A program made the position numbers and the translations under genes. A model generated the notes under the pieces. That model worked only from the letters and a program-made list of their open reading frames with translations. It ran no database searches and was not told where the DNA came from. Shown here in pieces: positions 23,526 through 33,297 of a stretch of 64,000 nucleotides of DNA. The first letter of the stretch is position 1; the number at the start of each line of letters is the position of its first letter. This DNA comes from Ruminococcaceae bacterium KH2T8 (GTDB lineage: Bacteria > Bacillota > Clostridia > Saccharofermentanales > Saccharofermentanaceae), in the NCBI GenBank assembly GCA_900111435.1, contig FOIY01000001.1:496001-560000 (forward strand), written 5' to 3'.

Positions 23526-24683
23526 TTACTCCTGTTCACGTACGCGAAGTCCCAAGACTCCTACAACAAATATTATAACCCAATATGCAACTGCGACGGT
23601 CAGAAGGAGCGAGTATCCGGAAGAGTCTCCGTTCATGAAACGGTTCACCGAGAACATAGCCCATCTCTGGGGCATCAGGAGCGATGCTTTCTTATAAAGC
23701 TCGCTCGCGCCGCTGATGTCAAAATACATGCCCGCGATAAGTGCCGAGATCGCCCAGATAACGAACGAGAGGATCGCAGCCGGAGCCATCGAGTCGAAAT
23801 AAAGTCCCGCGCAAAGGCTCAAGAGTCCGAACGTAAGCCCCGTTAAGAATGCGACAGTAAAGAACTGCAGCGGAGAGATACCGATATCACTCTTTACAAA
23901 GAACGTGAAGTTGATGAGCATCAGCACCGCCTGAATGAGAGCGATAGCTACCGACAGGATTATCTTCGAGAGCAGATAGCTCGCCTTACTTGCCCCGGTA
24001 AGAAGGAGCCTGCTATAGACATTATCTTTCTTCTCGGAGAAGACGGTATTTAATATGAGTACTCCTCCGAATACGAACGCCAATGTTGAGATCGCTATAC
24101 AAAAGGAAACGTTTCTCGTCTTATAGTAATCGACTTCATCTCCGCCTCCTGATACGAAAGTAACCTCAGGGATTTTGTACTCCGTTCCTTCTCCCGCAAG
24201 CTCCGTCTCAAGACCGGACTTCAGAAGATCGAACCTCTCGTCGCCGCTTTCGCCTACTAAGTAAAGATCGGTATCTGCAGGATCCTCACGAAGAACAATG
24301 ATCGCATTCACATGGTCTTCATCAGCGGTATATTTCGCGTTATCCATGATCTGCTCATCCGTCATATCCGACGCATCGGCACGGAAGATCTGGAACATTC
24401 CCGCAGAGTTCAGGTTGTAGCAGATATCCTTGGTCCTCTCGTCCATAACAGTGTCGTAGACCTTGACCGGGTATCTGTAGAAGTCGACATTATATGCCAT
24501 CTGCTCGTCTACTGTCGCAAGCTCATGGACATTATCCGAGAGATCGGCCGCGGGCATCCTGTACCACAGATCAAGAAAGAGAGTTGAGAGCACCGGGATC
24601 AGGATACCGATAACGATAAAAGCCTTATTACGAAGGATGAGCTTTCCTGATGACTTAGCCATCCTCAATGCATTTATGAACAT
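23526..24683 (-). CDS. ABC-2 type transporter permease
   Basis: A 385-residue permease in ABC-2 layout: one N-terminal membrane helix (about 18-40), an external domain of about 160 residues, then five helices from about residue 195 (CIAISTLAFVFGGVLILNT) to 380. It lies 3 bp from the second permease gene, so the two probably form a heterodimer. Substrates of such modules are often lipids, peptides or antibiotics; none is indicated here. Confidence 0.87.
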   Translation of the reverse strand: MFINALRMAKSSGKLILRNKAFIVIGILIPVLSTLFLDLWYRMPAADLSDNVHELATVDEQMAYNVDFYRYPVKVYDTVMDERTKDICYNLNSAGMFQIFRADASDMTDEQIMDNAKYTADEDHVNAIIVLREDPADTDLYLVGESGDERFDLLKSGLETELAGEGTEYKIPEVTFVSGGGDEVDYYKTRNVSFCIAISTLAFVFGGVLILNTVFSEKKDNVYSRLLLTGASKASYLLSKIILSVAIALIQAVLMLINFTFFVKSDIGISPLQFFTVAFLTGLTFGLLSLCAGLYFDSMAPAAILSFVIWAISALIAGMYFDISGASELYKKASLLMPQRWAMFSVNRFMNGDSSGYSLLLTVAVAYWVIIFVVGVLGLRVREQE

Positions 24684-24686
24684 ACC

Positions 24687-25751
24687 TTATACACCTTTCT
24701 TCTTACTCGTGATGAACATACCCAGTGAGATGCTTACTACGCTCATTACCGTGAGCACCATAAGACAACGTCCGAGATAGTCACTTTGGCCGTTGACCGA
24801 CAGCTCTACCAGTGTCCTGTTGACATAGTAAAGAGGCGACAATTCCTTCACGGACCGGGACATCGAGCTCAGCATATATGTCTCGAAAGTTCCTCCCGCA
24901 TATCCGCTGAACCAGATGACCATGAAAAAAAGTCCGATTGATGCAGCCGGGTTATCGAATATGATCAGGAAGAGCATTCCGAAAGATACGAATGCCAGGA
25001 TCGCGAACAGCATGACACTTATGCTAAGGAGCGGACATCCGAGCTCTATGTCGAACAGGAAGAGTGCAAGACCTCCCGTTATGAATGCCATAACAAGCCA
25101 TGCCGTCAAAGTACATGCAATGAGCTTGCCGAGATATATGCGTGCTCCGCCTGCAGTCGAGCTCCTGAACCTTATTCCGATATTCTGCTTTCTCTCGGCA
25201 ATGTATATCAGGCAAAGGAATATCGAGCACAAAGATGAGAAATAGACCGTTTGGACTATGGTGTAGTACGTATCGGCATCTGCCTGCTCACGCGCTTCGA
25301 TACGTCCCGCAGAGACTTCGACCTTACCCATATCGCCGTTCATCATGTGGTCAACATTATAGAGCACATACTGAACTATCCTTGCGTCGATCTCATCGTT
25401 GCTCCTACCCTTGATGCTGTAGGAATCGCCTTCGAAATCTATAAATACATCTATCTTCTCATCCCTGATGAGGGCATCCGGATCGGCGTCGCTATATTCG
25501 ATCACCGTCATTCCTTCGTCTTCGAATCCGCTCTTTATGCTCTCTTCCAAAAGAGCATATCTGCTGTCTTCATCCATCTCATATCCGATGGTAAAATCCT
25601 CTTCGGTCTCAGCCTGATCAAGGAGCGTATGAAACACATTCGTAAGCGCCGCGATGACGACCAGTGCTCCCACGACCGTGATTATCAGGACCGACTTTGC
25701 TCTGAATATGAGCTTTAAATAGTTCTTTGTAAGTATGAATATCCTGCTCAT
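24687..25751 (-). CDS. ABC-2 type transporter permease
   Basis: A 354-residue permease with the same plan as its neighbour: N-terminal helix (about 20-42), external domain of about 120 residues, then helices from about 165 to 350 ending in ITSKKKGV. It starts 4 bp after the ATPase gene. The external domains of the two permeases differ, which fits a heterodimeric exporter. Confidence 0.87.
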   Translation of the reverse strand: MSRIFILTKNYLKLIFRAKSVLIITVVGALVVIAALTNVFHTLLDQAETEEDFTIGYEMDEDSRYALLEESIKSGFEDEGMTVIEYSDADPDALIRDEKIDVFIDFEGDSYSIKGRSNDEIDARIVQYVLYNVDHMMNGDMGKVEVSAGRIEAREQADADTYYTIVQTVYFSSLCSIFLCLIYIAERKQNIGIRFRSSTAGGARIYLGKLIACTLTAWLVMAFITGGLALFLFDIELGCPLLSISVMLFAILAFVSFGMLFLIIFDNPAASIGLFFMVIWFSGYAGGTFETYMLSSMSRSVKELSPLYYVNRTLVELSVNGQSDYLGRCLMVLTVMSVVSISLGMFITSKKKGV

Positions 25752-25755
25752 CTTC

Positions 25756-26523
25756 TTAACCTTCCGTATAATCCCTTAACTTCTTTCCCGTAAGCGTAAG
25801 GAATACTTCCTCGAGGGAGATATCCTCGTCCCTGTTCTTCCTTACCATGTCCTTAAGCTCATCCTTGGTGCCGATAGCGATGATCTTGCCGTTATCCATG
25901 ATCGCGATACGCGTACAGATCGCCTCGACCTCCTCCATATAGTGGCTCGTGTAGATGACGGTCGCGCCTTTCTTATTGGCTTCCTTGATGCTCTCGAGGA
26001 TGAAGTTTCTCGACTGCGGATCGATACCTACCGTAGGCTCGTCGAAGATAAGGAGCTTCGGATGATGTCCTAACGCACACGCGATATTAAGTCTTCTCTT
26101 CATGCCGCCCGAGAATGTCTTGGCGAAAGCATTTCGCTTATCGCTGAGCTTTACGAATTCGAGTGACTCATCGATGGCATCCTTTAAGGCCTGACCCTTG
26201 ATCCCGTAAAGGGATGTAAAGAGCTCGACGTTCTCCCAAGCCTTGAGATTACCGTAGATGGCAAGCTCCTGAGGGATATAGCCTATAAGAGGCTTGATCT
26301 TGTTATTGTCTTTTCTGGTATTGAAGCCGAACAGCTCGATCTCGCCGGCCGTGGGCTTAAGGAGCGAACAGATCATGTTCATGGTGGTAGACTTACCTGC
26401 TCCGTTGGGACCTAAAAGTCCGAAGATCTCGCCTTCCTTTATCTCGAGCGAGAGGCCGTCTACTACTGCTCTGTTATCGTATTTCTTGATAAGTCCGTCT
26501 AATCTGACTACCGTATTACTCAT
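25756..26523 (-). CDS. ABC transporter ATP-binding protein
   Basis: A 255-residue ATPase. Walker A is GLLGPNGAGKSTT (about 35-47), the Q-loop is near YIPQELAIY, the signature FSGGMKRRLN, Walker B LLIFDEPTVGID, and the switch His is in YTSHYMEE. It is the first gene of the five-gene operon (ATPase, two permeases, kinase, regulator). The approximately 120-bp gap upstream should hold the operon promoter. Confidence 0.95.
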   Translation of the reverse strand: MSNTVVRLDGLIKKYDNRAVVDGLSLEIKEGEIFGLLGPNGAGKSTTMNMICSLLKPTAGEIELFGFNTRKDNNKIKPLIGYIPQELAIYGNLKAWENVELFTSLYGIKGQALKDAIDESLEFVKLSDKRNAFAKTFSGGMKRRLNIACALGHHPKLLIFDEPTVGIDPQSRNFILESIKEANKKGATVIYTSHYMEEVEAICTRIAIMDNGKIIAIGTKDELKDMVRKNRDEDISLEEVFLTLTGKKLRDYTEG

Positions 26524-26643
26524 CTCTTAATTCCTCCGAATCGATCTTATGACTCGATTCTACAGAAATCCGCGAAGCCGCAATACTGCCAAAGGACAGA
26601 TATCGTATATGACTTTAGTCACATTCGAATGATAAGGTATGTC

Positions 26644-27444
26644 TTAGAAGAGCTCATCCAGTAGTATATAGTAGTCTATCTTCTCCCAATCGGGCTCTAT
26701 CCCGAGCTCCTTGAACAGGAGGTTCGGATCGATACCCTGATAGAACTTGCCGTATGTTCCGTCGAAGTTATGTCTTAGGCTTCGATAGCACATGGCGATA
26801 TCCTCCCACTTGTCGGCGATACCGCAGTTACCCATATCAATGAAGCCGCTTATGTCGCTGTTCTCAATGAGGATATTGGGAAGGCAGAGATCGCCGTGGG
26901 AAAGTACGGGCTCATAGGAAGGTCTATTCGTCTTAAGCCACGTAAGGAGTTCCTCAGGATCTTTAAACCTGCCGCCCTCACCGAAAGTATCCGGCTCGGC
27001 ATCACTTATATCCACAAGACCATGCTCTACCCTGTATTCCGCTTTTTGTAGTTCCCCGTCAAGATCCTTCACAACGGGGCAGTCCTTTGGGTCGATGCTC
27101 CAGAGCATCTTTATGGACTTGGCAAGGAGCGGGATCAGTACTTCCGGGCGCTCCATAAAGTATCTGTCGCAGGGCATCTTCCCCTTGACCCTCGTCATGA
27201 GAAGATAGCAGTGGATGTCATCCTCTGTGAAAGCGATGACTCCGGGCGCCGGGAGCTTTCCTTCGAGCCAGCGCATCATCTCTACTGCGTCTTTATCATC
27301 CGAAGACTTATCCGTTATCTTCAGCACCATATCGTCGAAGATCAGTATCTTCGATCCTGACTTACCTATATCGTCTATCGAATATTCTCTGCCTTCTATA
27401 TGCTTTCGTATATCTTCAGGCAGGCTCTTTATCAGACTGTCCAT
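26644..27444 (-). CDS. Aminoglycoside 3'-phosphotransferase-like kinase
   Basis: A 266-residue protein of the APH family, close in plan to APH(3') enzymes, which phosphorylate kanamycin-type drugs with ATP. The catalytic loop is LSHGDLCLPNIL, with D185 and N190. The metal-binding Asp is D203 in FIDMGNCGIADKWEDIA. The nucleotide loop (IGKSGSKILIFDDMVLKI) and the hinge MTRVKGKMPCDR are also present. Length is usual for the family. Whether it gives resistance is not known; chromosomal relatives can act on other substrates. A good site (GAGGAG) precedes the start, and it appears to be a single gene. Confidence 0.85.
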   Translation of the reverse strand: MDSLIKSLPEDIRKHIEGREYSIDDIGKSGSKILIFDDMVLKITDKSSDDKDAVEMMRWLEGKLPAPGVIAFTEDDIHCYLLMTRVKGKMPCDRYFMERPEVLIPLLAKSIKMLWSIDPKDCPVVKDLDGELQKAEYRVEHGLVDISDAEPDTFGEGGRFKDPEELLTWLKTNRPSYEPVLSHGDLCLPNILIENSDISGFIDMGNCGIADKWEDIAMCYRSLRHNFDGTYGKFYQGIDPNLLFKELGIEPDWEKIDYYILLDELF

Positions 27445-27470
27445 CTTTTAACTGCTCCTCGCATCTTATA

Positions 27471-27797
27471 TCAGAGATCAGGCTTGTACCTCGGCATCCC
27501 CGGATGCATATAGATGTCATTATCTTTCGACTTCGCATTCATACGCGCATCCATCATAAACTCTTCCCTTTTCTTGGGATCTCCGAACGAGGCAAAGAAA
27601 TAGTATCGGTCATCACTGCCTACATCATCAAGATGTCGCGAGTAATTGATATCACCATTTGAATAATGCATAAATCCGCTAGTCGAATCACCCATATTAT
27701 TAGAGTCATCGAGGATAGAGGAAAACATGTGAAGCGATATGCCGATGCCAGTCATGAGACCTCCGATGCAAGCTATTATCAATATAGGAATACTCAT
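27471..27797 (-). CDS. Small membrane-anchored protein, unrecognised
   Basis: A 108-residue protein with one N-terminal hydrophobic helix (SIPILIIACIGGLMTGIGISL) and a polar tail rich in Asp, Ser and Tyr. The ATG at 27797 was chosen because AGGAGG lies ten bases upstream. An in-frame ATG eight codons earlier would place that site inside the coding region. It begins just after the stop of the zinc-ribbon gene, so the two are coupled. No function can be suggested. Confidence 0.5.
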   Translation of the reverse strand: MSIPILIIACIGGLMTGIGISLHMFSSILDDSNNMGDSTSGFMHYSNGDINYSRHLDDVGSDDRYYFFASFGDPKKREEFMMDARMNAKSKDNDIYMHPGMPRYKPDL

Positions 27798-27798
27798 A

Positions 27799-28980
27799 TC
27801 AGCCCTGCCTCCTCTTAACATAATCCATCATGACCGATGACTGCGTGAGCTTCATCTTCGCTATGACGTTCCTGTATTTTCTGATCCCGGCTGTAAAGCC
27901 CGAGATGCCCGCTCCCAAAATAAGGGCCAGTACAGGACCCAGATACCTGCCTGAACCACGTGCATGTACTCCCACGAATAACAGGATATAGAGCAGCGCG
28001 GCTGCGGCTGCGGAGATCAGAAGTCCGACCAATATTACAAGTGCGAAGAAGATCGGCTTGCTCCAGGGAAGCGCGCACACTACTTTTCCCGACAGACCAT
28101 TGACCAGGATCGTATGCGGCTTATCCTTATATTCGAAGGTGACAAACCACGCGGGCAGCAGCACGTATCTCGGCTCCCCTTGAAGCTTTGTAGTCCCGGA
28201 CCATGCAAGAGCTTGCACGTTCATGGCATTTACCGAATTCACTGTCTTCTCGATAAAAAGAGAGGTCGCCCTGGAGGAAATGAGATCCGTTATCTCTTCC
28301 CTGCTCACATCAGGAATATCGGAATAAAATCCGGACAGATATTCCTCATCGAATCTTACAAGAGAATTTATGTTATAAGGTTCGAGCCTTAATGTGCTGT
28401 CATCGTTGAGCTTTCGCGATGCATCGAAGAGCAGACCGTTGAATTCACAGTTTCCTGCTCTTTCGTAATACTTCGTAACGTAATTCTTACCTTCCTTGAC
28501 CTGTCCGCTTATGAAGACCGCATCCCTGTGCGTGACATGCGCCATCCAGAAAGGTATATAGATACCTCTTATGTCCTCTATCTTGACCTTCTTCAGTGAA
28601 AGTGGAATAAAGACGCCTTTTCTGATGTGTTCCCTTACGAGTTCCAGAGCTCTCTCCTTGGTAACGGAGAACGGAGCGATCAGCTCGGGGCGCTTCTTCC
28701 TTGCGACCCTGCTGAAGACAACAGACGGATTGCCGCAGTAGATACAGTAAGTCGACGCTTCCGTATCGGTTACTACGATATCGGCCCCGCAGTGATCACA
28801 TGTGTAGATATTGCAGTCCATGTACTCGTCTGCGGGAACAGGTTCACTGTCCTCAAGGTATTCCCTGTTCTCATCGTCTATCTCTTCGGGAGCGAAAGTG
28901 CTGCCGCAAGACTTACAGAAGAGCTTCTTTCTCTTCGGATCAAATATCAATACAGAACCGCAATTCTTACAAAGAGCCAT
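27799..28980 (-). CDS. Double zinc-ribbon membrane protein (TFIIB-type zinc ribbon)
   Basis: A 393-residue protein. Two zinc ribbons open it: CKNCGSVLIF...FCKSCG (residues 4-27) and CDHCGADIVV...CIYCG (about 57-82). A soluble region of about 200 residues follows, and two hydrophobic helices lie near 300-370 before a basic C-terminus (MMDYVKRRQG). Clostridia often carry such proteins, annotated as TFIIB-type zinc ribbon proteins, without known function. The downstream small gene is coupled to it, and the ketopantoate reductase gene ends 9 bp upstream. Confidence 0.75.
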   Translation of the reverse strand: MALCKNCGSVLIFDPKRKKLFCKSCGSTFAPEEIDDENREYLEDSEPVPADEYMDCNIYTCDHCGADIVVTDTEASTYCIYCGNPSVVFSRVARKKRPELIAPFSVTKERALELVREHIRKGVFIPLSLKKVKIEDIRGIYIPFWMAHVTHRDAVFISGQVKEGKNYVTKYYERAGNCEFNGLLFDASRKLNDDSTLRLEPYNINSLVRFDEEYLSGFYSDIPDVSREEITDLISSRATSLFIEKTVNSVNAMNVQALAWSGTTKLQGEPRYVLLPAWFVTFEYKDKPHTILVNGLSGKVVCALPWSKPIFFALVILVGLLISAAAAALLYILLFVGVHARGSGRYLGPVLALILGAGISGFTAGIRKYRNVIAKMKLTQSSVMMDYVKRRQG

Positions 28981-28989
28981 CTTAAATCC

Positions 28990-29940
28990 TTAACACCTGA
29001 TATCTTCTATTCCCTTTATCATCTCGACGATCATGTCGTGAGTGGGAGTCTTTACGCCGTACTTTCTTCCTATCTTCTGAACGCATCCGTTCAGTGTATC
29101 TATCTCAGTCTTCTGGCGCTTCTCTATGTCCTGCAAAGTGGATGCACGATGTGCGACAGTATCGGGGACGAGCTTACCGTAAAAGACATCCATATATTCC
29201 TTCGGAGTCTTCCAGAATGTCTTATATCCTGCTGCATCTATCACCGCGAAAGTCTCCTCGATAAGCGAATTCATTATCGATACGAGATGCTCCGAAGCGG
29301 CGAGCTCACCGTAGCTCATATTAAGGATCGCACCCAGAGGATTAAGAGTCGTGTTATAGAGCATCTTCGCCCAAAGAGCCTCCTCGAGCTGATCGGAAGT
29401 CTCCGACGGGATACCCGAATCATTGATCGCTTTCGCCAACGGTTCGAGCTCAGCTGTTCCCTCCCCGTGAAGTGATCCGAGAAGTATGGGAGCCGTATGT
29501 ACCGTCACCTTTGTAACGCCGGGCTCGGTCCTCTCAAATCCCGTAATGACCCTCGCATTAAATACCTGAGATACGGGGAAATGAACAAGGTAAGGTTCAT
29601 CGTTTCCCCAGCCGTTTTGAAAGAGAACGATACGACCTTCGCTTCCGACGATATCCCTGTATGCTGCAAGCGAATCTGCAACCGTCTTATTAGCCATCGT
29701 CTTGGAAGCTACTGCAATATAGTCGAACCCCGAGGGGATCTGATCGTAATCCTCGTAGACGGCGATACGATCGGGAGCGATATTCTTCTCTCCGAATATA
29801 CCCGTTCTCATGAGACCGTGCTCACGAATATATGACGCGGTATTGGCTCTCGCCAGAACTGCAGTCTCCATACCCGCATCAGCAGCTGCGATAGCTATCG
29901 CGCAACCTACGGCACCTGTTCCTATTACAAGTATCTTCAT
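28990..29940 (-). CDS. 2-dehydropantoate 2-reductase family protein
   Basis: A 316-residue NADPH-dependent reductase of the PanE/ApbA family. These reduce ketopantoate to pantoate for coenzyme A synthesis, though paralogues act on other 2-oxo acids. The Rossmann motif is ILVIGTGAVGCAIAIAAAD at the N-terminus. The middle has VASKTMANKTVADSL and FQNGWGNDEP, and the catalytic Lys region is LWAKMLYNTTLNPLGA. The ATG at 29940 follows GGAGATATC and begins right at the Rossmann strand; the longer open frame is not needed. No other pantothenate gene is near. Confidence 0.88.
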   Translation of the reverse strand: MKILVIGTGAVGCAIAIAAADAGMETAVLARANTASYIREHGLMRTGIFGEKNIAPDRIAVYEDYDQIPSGFDYIAVASKTMANKTVADSLAAYRDIVGSEGRIVLFQNGWGNDEPYLVHFPVSQVFNARVITGFERTEPGVTKVTVHTAPILLGSLHGEGTAELEPLAKAINDSGIPSETSDQLEEALWAKMLYNTTLNPLGAILNMSYGELAASEHLVSIMNSLIEETFAVIDAAGYKTFWKTPKEYMDVFYGKLVPDTVAHRASTLQDIEKRQKTEIDTLNGCVQKIGRKYGVKTPTHDMIVEMIKGIEDIRC

Positions 29941-29959
29941 GTTGATATCTCCATTTTTC

Positions 29960-30880
29960 TTACCTTCTATTAAATGCTTTTGGAGCTCTTGCTTCATCTA
30001 TTTCATTGAGTCTGGTATAGACTGTAGTTTTCTTTCTGTTAAAGATATAAACTGGAACGGCGATGAGCAGCAGAAAAGCCGACAGGACCATGCCGAGCAC
30101 GGACGGCGCTATCAATCTGTTACAGAGCCTGGACTCCAGCATACTGTACTCCGAAAAATAGTAAAAACCTCTATACTTAAACACTCTGACACTCATATTA
30201 CTGTTGCGCGCCATGTAAAGGTACTGGATATCATCAGTCTCGATCCCGAACAAGGGCTCGATATTACCGTGGTCATTGATCAACACCTCATAATCAGTAC
30301 CTTTAATGACTACAGACTGATTGGATACCAGAACAATATCACTCTTGTTCAAAGTGATGGAGTCGACAGTAACCAAAACCCTGTCATAATTCGGTTCACT
30401 TCTTTGAAGGTACAAGGATACGGTCAACATAACTGCCGATATCACGAAGACCGCTGCCGTCATCAGGATGAATCTCCCGAGCTTTTTCTTATCACGAAGA
30501 AAGTTGTCTTTCTTTCCGGTCTTACCCGGCTTCTCATAAGGCTTAACGGTTATGTCCTTAAGGTGATAGATAACGGCGTCGTCCGCGAGAGTCAAGGCTA
30601 TGAAATCATACTCATCTTTAGTAAGTTCCCATGCCTTTCTTATATCGTATGCGGCATTATCCTCGAGCCCCAAATACTTACTTGTCTTAAGATGAGCTAT
30701 CGCCGCCGAGATAAGACCGAATCTCAGATTCGACTTCTCTGTTTTCTTAAGATCGGGATCATCGAAATATTCTGAAAAGTATGTCTCGTATACGAATTCT
30801 GCCCTGTCAGCATCAAATCCGGCTCTCTTCATCCAATTCAGATAATGCTGTGTATATTCCACCAAATCTAACCCTTTCAA
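29960..30880 (-). CDS. Orphan membrane protein, paralogue of the 12105 gene
   Basis: A 306-residue protein with a helical cytosolic domain (about 1-140), a membrane helix (about 160-182), an external domain of about 75 residues, and a second helix (about 262-285) before a basic tail. The cytosolic domain shares several blocks with the protein at 12105-13010, including LRFGLISAAIAHLKTSKYLG and EYDFIALTLADD. The two external domains are unlike each other, as if one signalling or docking domain had been given different outside parts. No family was recognised. Confidence 0.55.
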   Translation of the reverse strand: MKGLDLVEYTQHYLNWMKRAGFDADRAEFVYETYFSEYFDDPDLKKTEKSNLRFGLISAAIAHLKTSKYLGLEDNAAYDIRKAWELTKDEYDFIALTLADDAVIYHLKDITVKPYEKPGKTGKKDNFLRDKKKLGRFILMTAAVFVISAVMLTVSLYLQRSEPNYDRVLVTVDSITLNKSDIVLVSNQSVVIKGTDYEVLINDHGNIEPLFGIETDDIQYLYMARNSNMSVRVFKYRGFYYFSEYSMLESRLCNRLIAPSVLGMVLSAFLLLIAVPVYIFNRKKTTVYTRLNEIDEARAPKAFNRR

Positions 30881-30956
30881 ACAAGCGCAGACCTGTAAGA
30901 CCCGCGAGCGCTTCTAATTAATGATTATATCATTTAAGTATGCAATGTATCAGGGC

Positions 30957-31544
30957 TCATGTGTGAAGTGCACCATAACTTACGACAATATCCTCGATGC
31001 TCTCGAGGTCTTCTATACCGTACGTATATCCTCCGTAGATAAATGTTTCTTCACCGTCCAAATCGTAGAGCCTAAATCCTGAAGTAGTACCGTCCATGGT
31101 ACTCGAGTAGTCCATATCCTCGTAGGGTTTCTCTCTCATGACCTTCTCGGCCAGATACATCATCGTGTTAAAGTCTGCTTCGCGTATCCTGGTAGTTGTC
31201 GTTCTCTCTCCGCTTATGGCATAGGTCCTGGTTATCTCCATCGTCCCGTCATAATGTATGGAATAAATAGAAGTCTGCCAATAATCCTCATCCTCATCGT
31301 ACATGAAAGGGCCTTCGCAGCAGAAGGATACTTTAAGTGCCAACCCGTCAGAGTCACCGAATCCGTAATCCATATCAGGCAACATAGTTGTGACAGCCGC
31401 AGTGGTTTGAACAGCATTCCGATTGATAACTTCGCGAACAGACATCATCAACGGTGCTTCTAATATCGCGATTATCATCACGGCAGCAAAGATGAACATG
31501 ATGATAGTTATAACGCCTTGCTTAAGCTTTTTCTTGTCCTCCAT
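30957..31544 (-). CDS. Membrane-anchored exported protein, unrecognised
   Basis: A 195-residue protein with a basic start (MEDKKKLKQGVIT), one N-terminal helix (about 11-32) and an external domain of about 160 residues with no known motif. The external part has alternating aromatic and Thr-rich strands (YSIHYDGTMEITRTYAIS), suggesting a beta fold. It seems to be a single gene. Neighbours give no hint of its job. Confidence 0.5.
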   Translation of the reverse strand: MEDKKKLKQGVITIIMFIFAAVMIIAILEAPLMMSVREVINRNAVQTTAAVTTMLPDMDYGFGDSDGLALKVSFCCEGPFMYDEDEDYWQTSIYSIHYDGTMEITRTYAISGERTTTTRIREADFNTMMYLAEKVMREKPYEDMDYSSTMDGTTSGFRLYDLDGEETFIYGGYTYGIEDLESIEDIVVSYGALHT

Positions 31545-31624
31545 ATGAACCGCCCTCCGATCCTGATAACATCTGCCCTACACCTATATAGACGTATCCC
31601 GTGATCGGAAGTTGCGTGAGGATA

Positions 31625-32488
31625 TTATTCGCAGATCTTCATGTAAGCCTGCGCGAAACACTCCTCGGGTATCTTCGGCCATGCACACTCGCCGAACTTC
31701 TCAAGGCAGATATTCATCGCCATATTGAGCATACCCGCATGTGTATATGAGCCGTTCTTTCCCGTGATGAGAAGTTCTGTAAATCTTGTCCAGTAAGGAG
31801 CGATCTCATATAGACCCGCATCTTTCATGGAAGACACGATACGATTGATATCTGCCTGCAGGGAAATGAACTCAGGCTCCCACTTACCATCCTGTACGTG
31901 AAGGATAAGAAAGCGATAACTGTACGGAATATCTATTGATACTCCTACGGATCCAGGATTGATCACACGAACATTCCCGCACATAGTATCCATGACCTTG
32001 TGAGTATGACCGCATACGATAAGATCAGCATCCGATTCCGCCGTTACTTCCCTGAGGCTCTCGCTGTCAGGCAGCAGCTTCTCATTTACCTTTCTCGATG
32101 ATCCGTGACAGAGCACAATATCAGGCAGCCCTTTAAAGCTCAATTTCTTTGTTATCGGAAGGCTGTTAAAGAACTCGATATCTTCACGTGTCAGATGATC
32201 GTATGCATATCGAAGCATACCGACCGTACTGGGGAACTCGTCCCACTCATGGTGCTCCTGACCAAGCCCGTCCGCCTGATAGTTCTCTTTATTGCCTCTT
32301 ATGAAGTAACACTCATGATCGCGCTTTAGATCATAGAGCATCTTCATGGTCTTCTCTATTCCGGGCAACTCACCTGTATAGTCTCCGAGGAAACAATATG
32401 CATCTATATATCTTTCTTTCAGATATTCAAGGCATGCCTCAAGAGCGATGTCGTTACCGTGTATGTCAGATAGTACTGCGATGTTCAC
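31625..32488 (-). CDS. Metallophosphoesterase
   Basis: A 287-residue phosphoesterase of the calcineurin-like fold. The metal motifs are in order: LSDIHGN (6-12), FLGDYTG (about 34), FIRGNKE (about 63), LCHGSS (about 126) and CGHTHKV (about 160). It resembles the YfcE/MJ0936-type branch in its first 190 residues. A C-terminal extension of about 90 residues, with a tryptophan-containing helix near the end, is unassigned. The substrate cannot be inferred. The gene is 20 bp downstream of another gene and may share its transcript. Confidence 0.85.
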   Translation of the reverse strand: MNIAVLSDIHGNDIALEACLEYLKERYIDAYCFLGDYTGELPGIEKTMKMLYDLKRDHECYFIRGNKENYQADGLGQEHHEWDEFPSTVGMLRYAYDHLTREDIEFFNSLPITKKLSFKGLPDIVLCHGSSRKVNEKLLPDSESLREVTAESDADLIVCGHTHKVMDTMCGNVRVINPGSVGVSIDIPYSYRFLILHVQDGKWEPEFISLQADINRIVSSMKDAGLYEIAPYWTRFTELLITGKNGSYTHAGMLNMAMNICLEKFGECAWPKIPEECFAQAYMKICE

Positions 32489-32508
32489 GTTAGTCTCCTA
32501 TTCTTCGA

Positions 32509-33222
32509 TCAGGAAAAATCAAGAGAAGTGATACCATGCTCTTCCAGCACCTTCTGAAAAGCCAGAAAGTCTTTCCGGTTCCTTGACTTTGAAAGTATTC
32601 CTTTATTATCAAAGATCACACGAATATCAAACCTTTTACACTTGAAAAGAAAGTACGGCAGATCCCCGCAGATATTTCTTTCTACGGATCGTATCTCGCT
32701 CATAAGCACTGTCATACCATCGGTGAAAGATATACTCCCGTTATCGACGCTCTTGAGATCTTTATATGATCTTGTCTGCTTTTGGCATGACATTATCGGC
32801 TTACCGGCCGTTATGCTCGCGGTCCACTCTTCCAAAAAGTCTTCCTGCGCTTTAGTATCAGGAAAATCCTCCGGCCGTGCAGGATCCCATATGTTCACTA
32901 CATCTTTCTTCAATGCCTGTGATCCGAGCTTTAGAAGATAGACCTTATCACTACATTCCATCATGGCAGATGCATGGGCATTGATCAGAGCGCCGTTACA
33001 CTTTAATCCGTATCCTGCCGCGAGCATCTTGTCCCTGAAATCCTGAAACACAGTAAAATACGCATTAGCGGAAGACAAGATCTCTTCACCGTTAAAATCA
33101 CATCGCAAGATAAAGTCGTGAGCGGAACTATCTTCCTCCTGTTGTACTGTTATTGTCATCTCTTCTTTGGAAGCGAGATCAACCGCAACAACTTCACGTA
33201 AAACAGTCTCTGTTTCATTCAT
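32509..33222 (-). CDS. Hypothetical soluble protein
   Basis: A 237-residue protein without signal or membrane segments. The middle contains GYGLKCNGALINAHASAMM and VYLLKLGSQALKKDVVNIWD, which recall a family of Firmicutes proteins of unknown function. The C-terminal part (about 160-237) may be a separate small domain ending in LEEHGITSLDF. The gene lies just upstream of the metallophosphoesterase gene, with a 20-bp gap. No activity can be assigned. Confidence 0.5.
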   Translation of the reverse strand: MNETETVLREVVAVDLASKEEMTITVQQEEDSSAHDFILRCDFNGEEILSSANAYFTVFQDFRDKMLAAGYGLKCNGALINAHASAMMECSDKVYLLKLGSQALKKDVVNIWDPARPEDFPDTKAQEDFLEEWTASITAGKPIMSCQKQTRSYKDLKSVDNGSISFTDGMTVLMSEIRSVERNICGDLPYFLFKCKRFDIRVIFDNKGILSKSRNRKDFLAFQKVLEEHGITSLDFS

Positions 33223-33297
33223 ATCAATTCACCCGGTTATTAGTCAGTCATTATTTCTGAATTCCGGTATTATTCTACCATTAACCGAGTGACAGAC

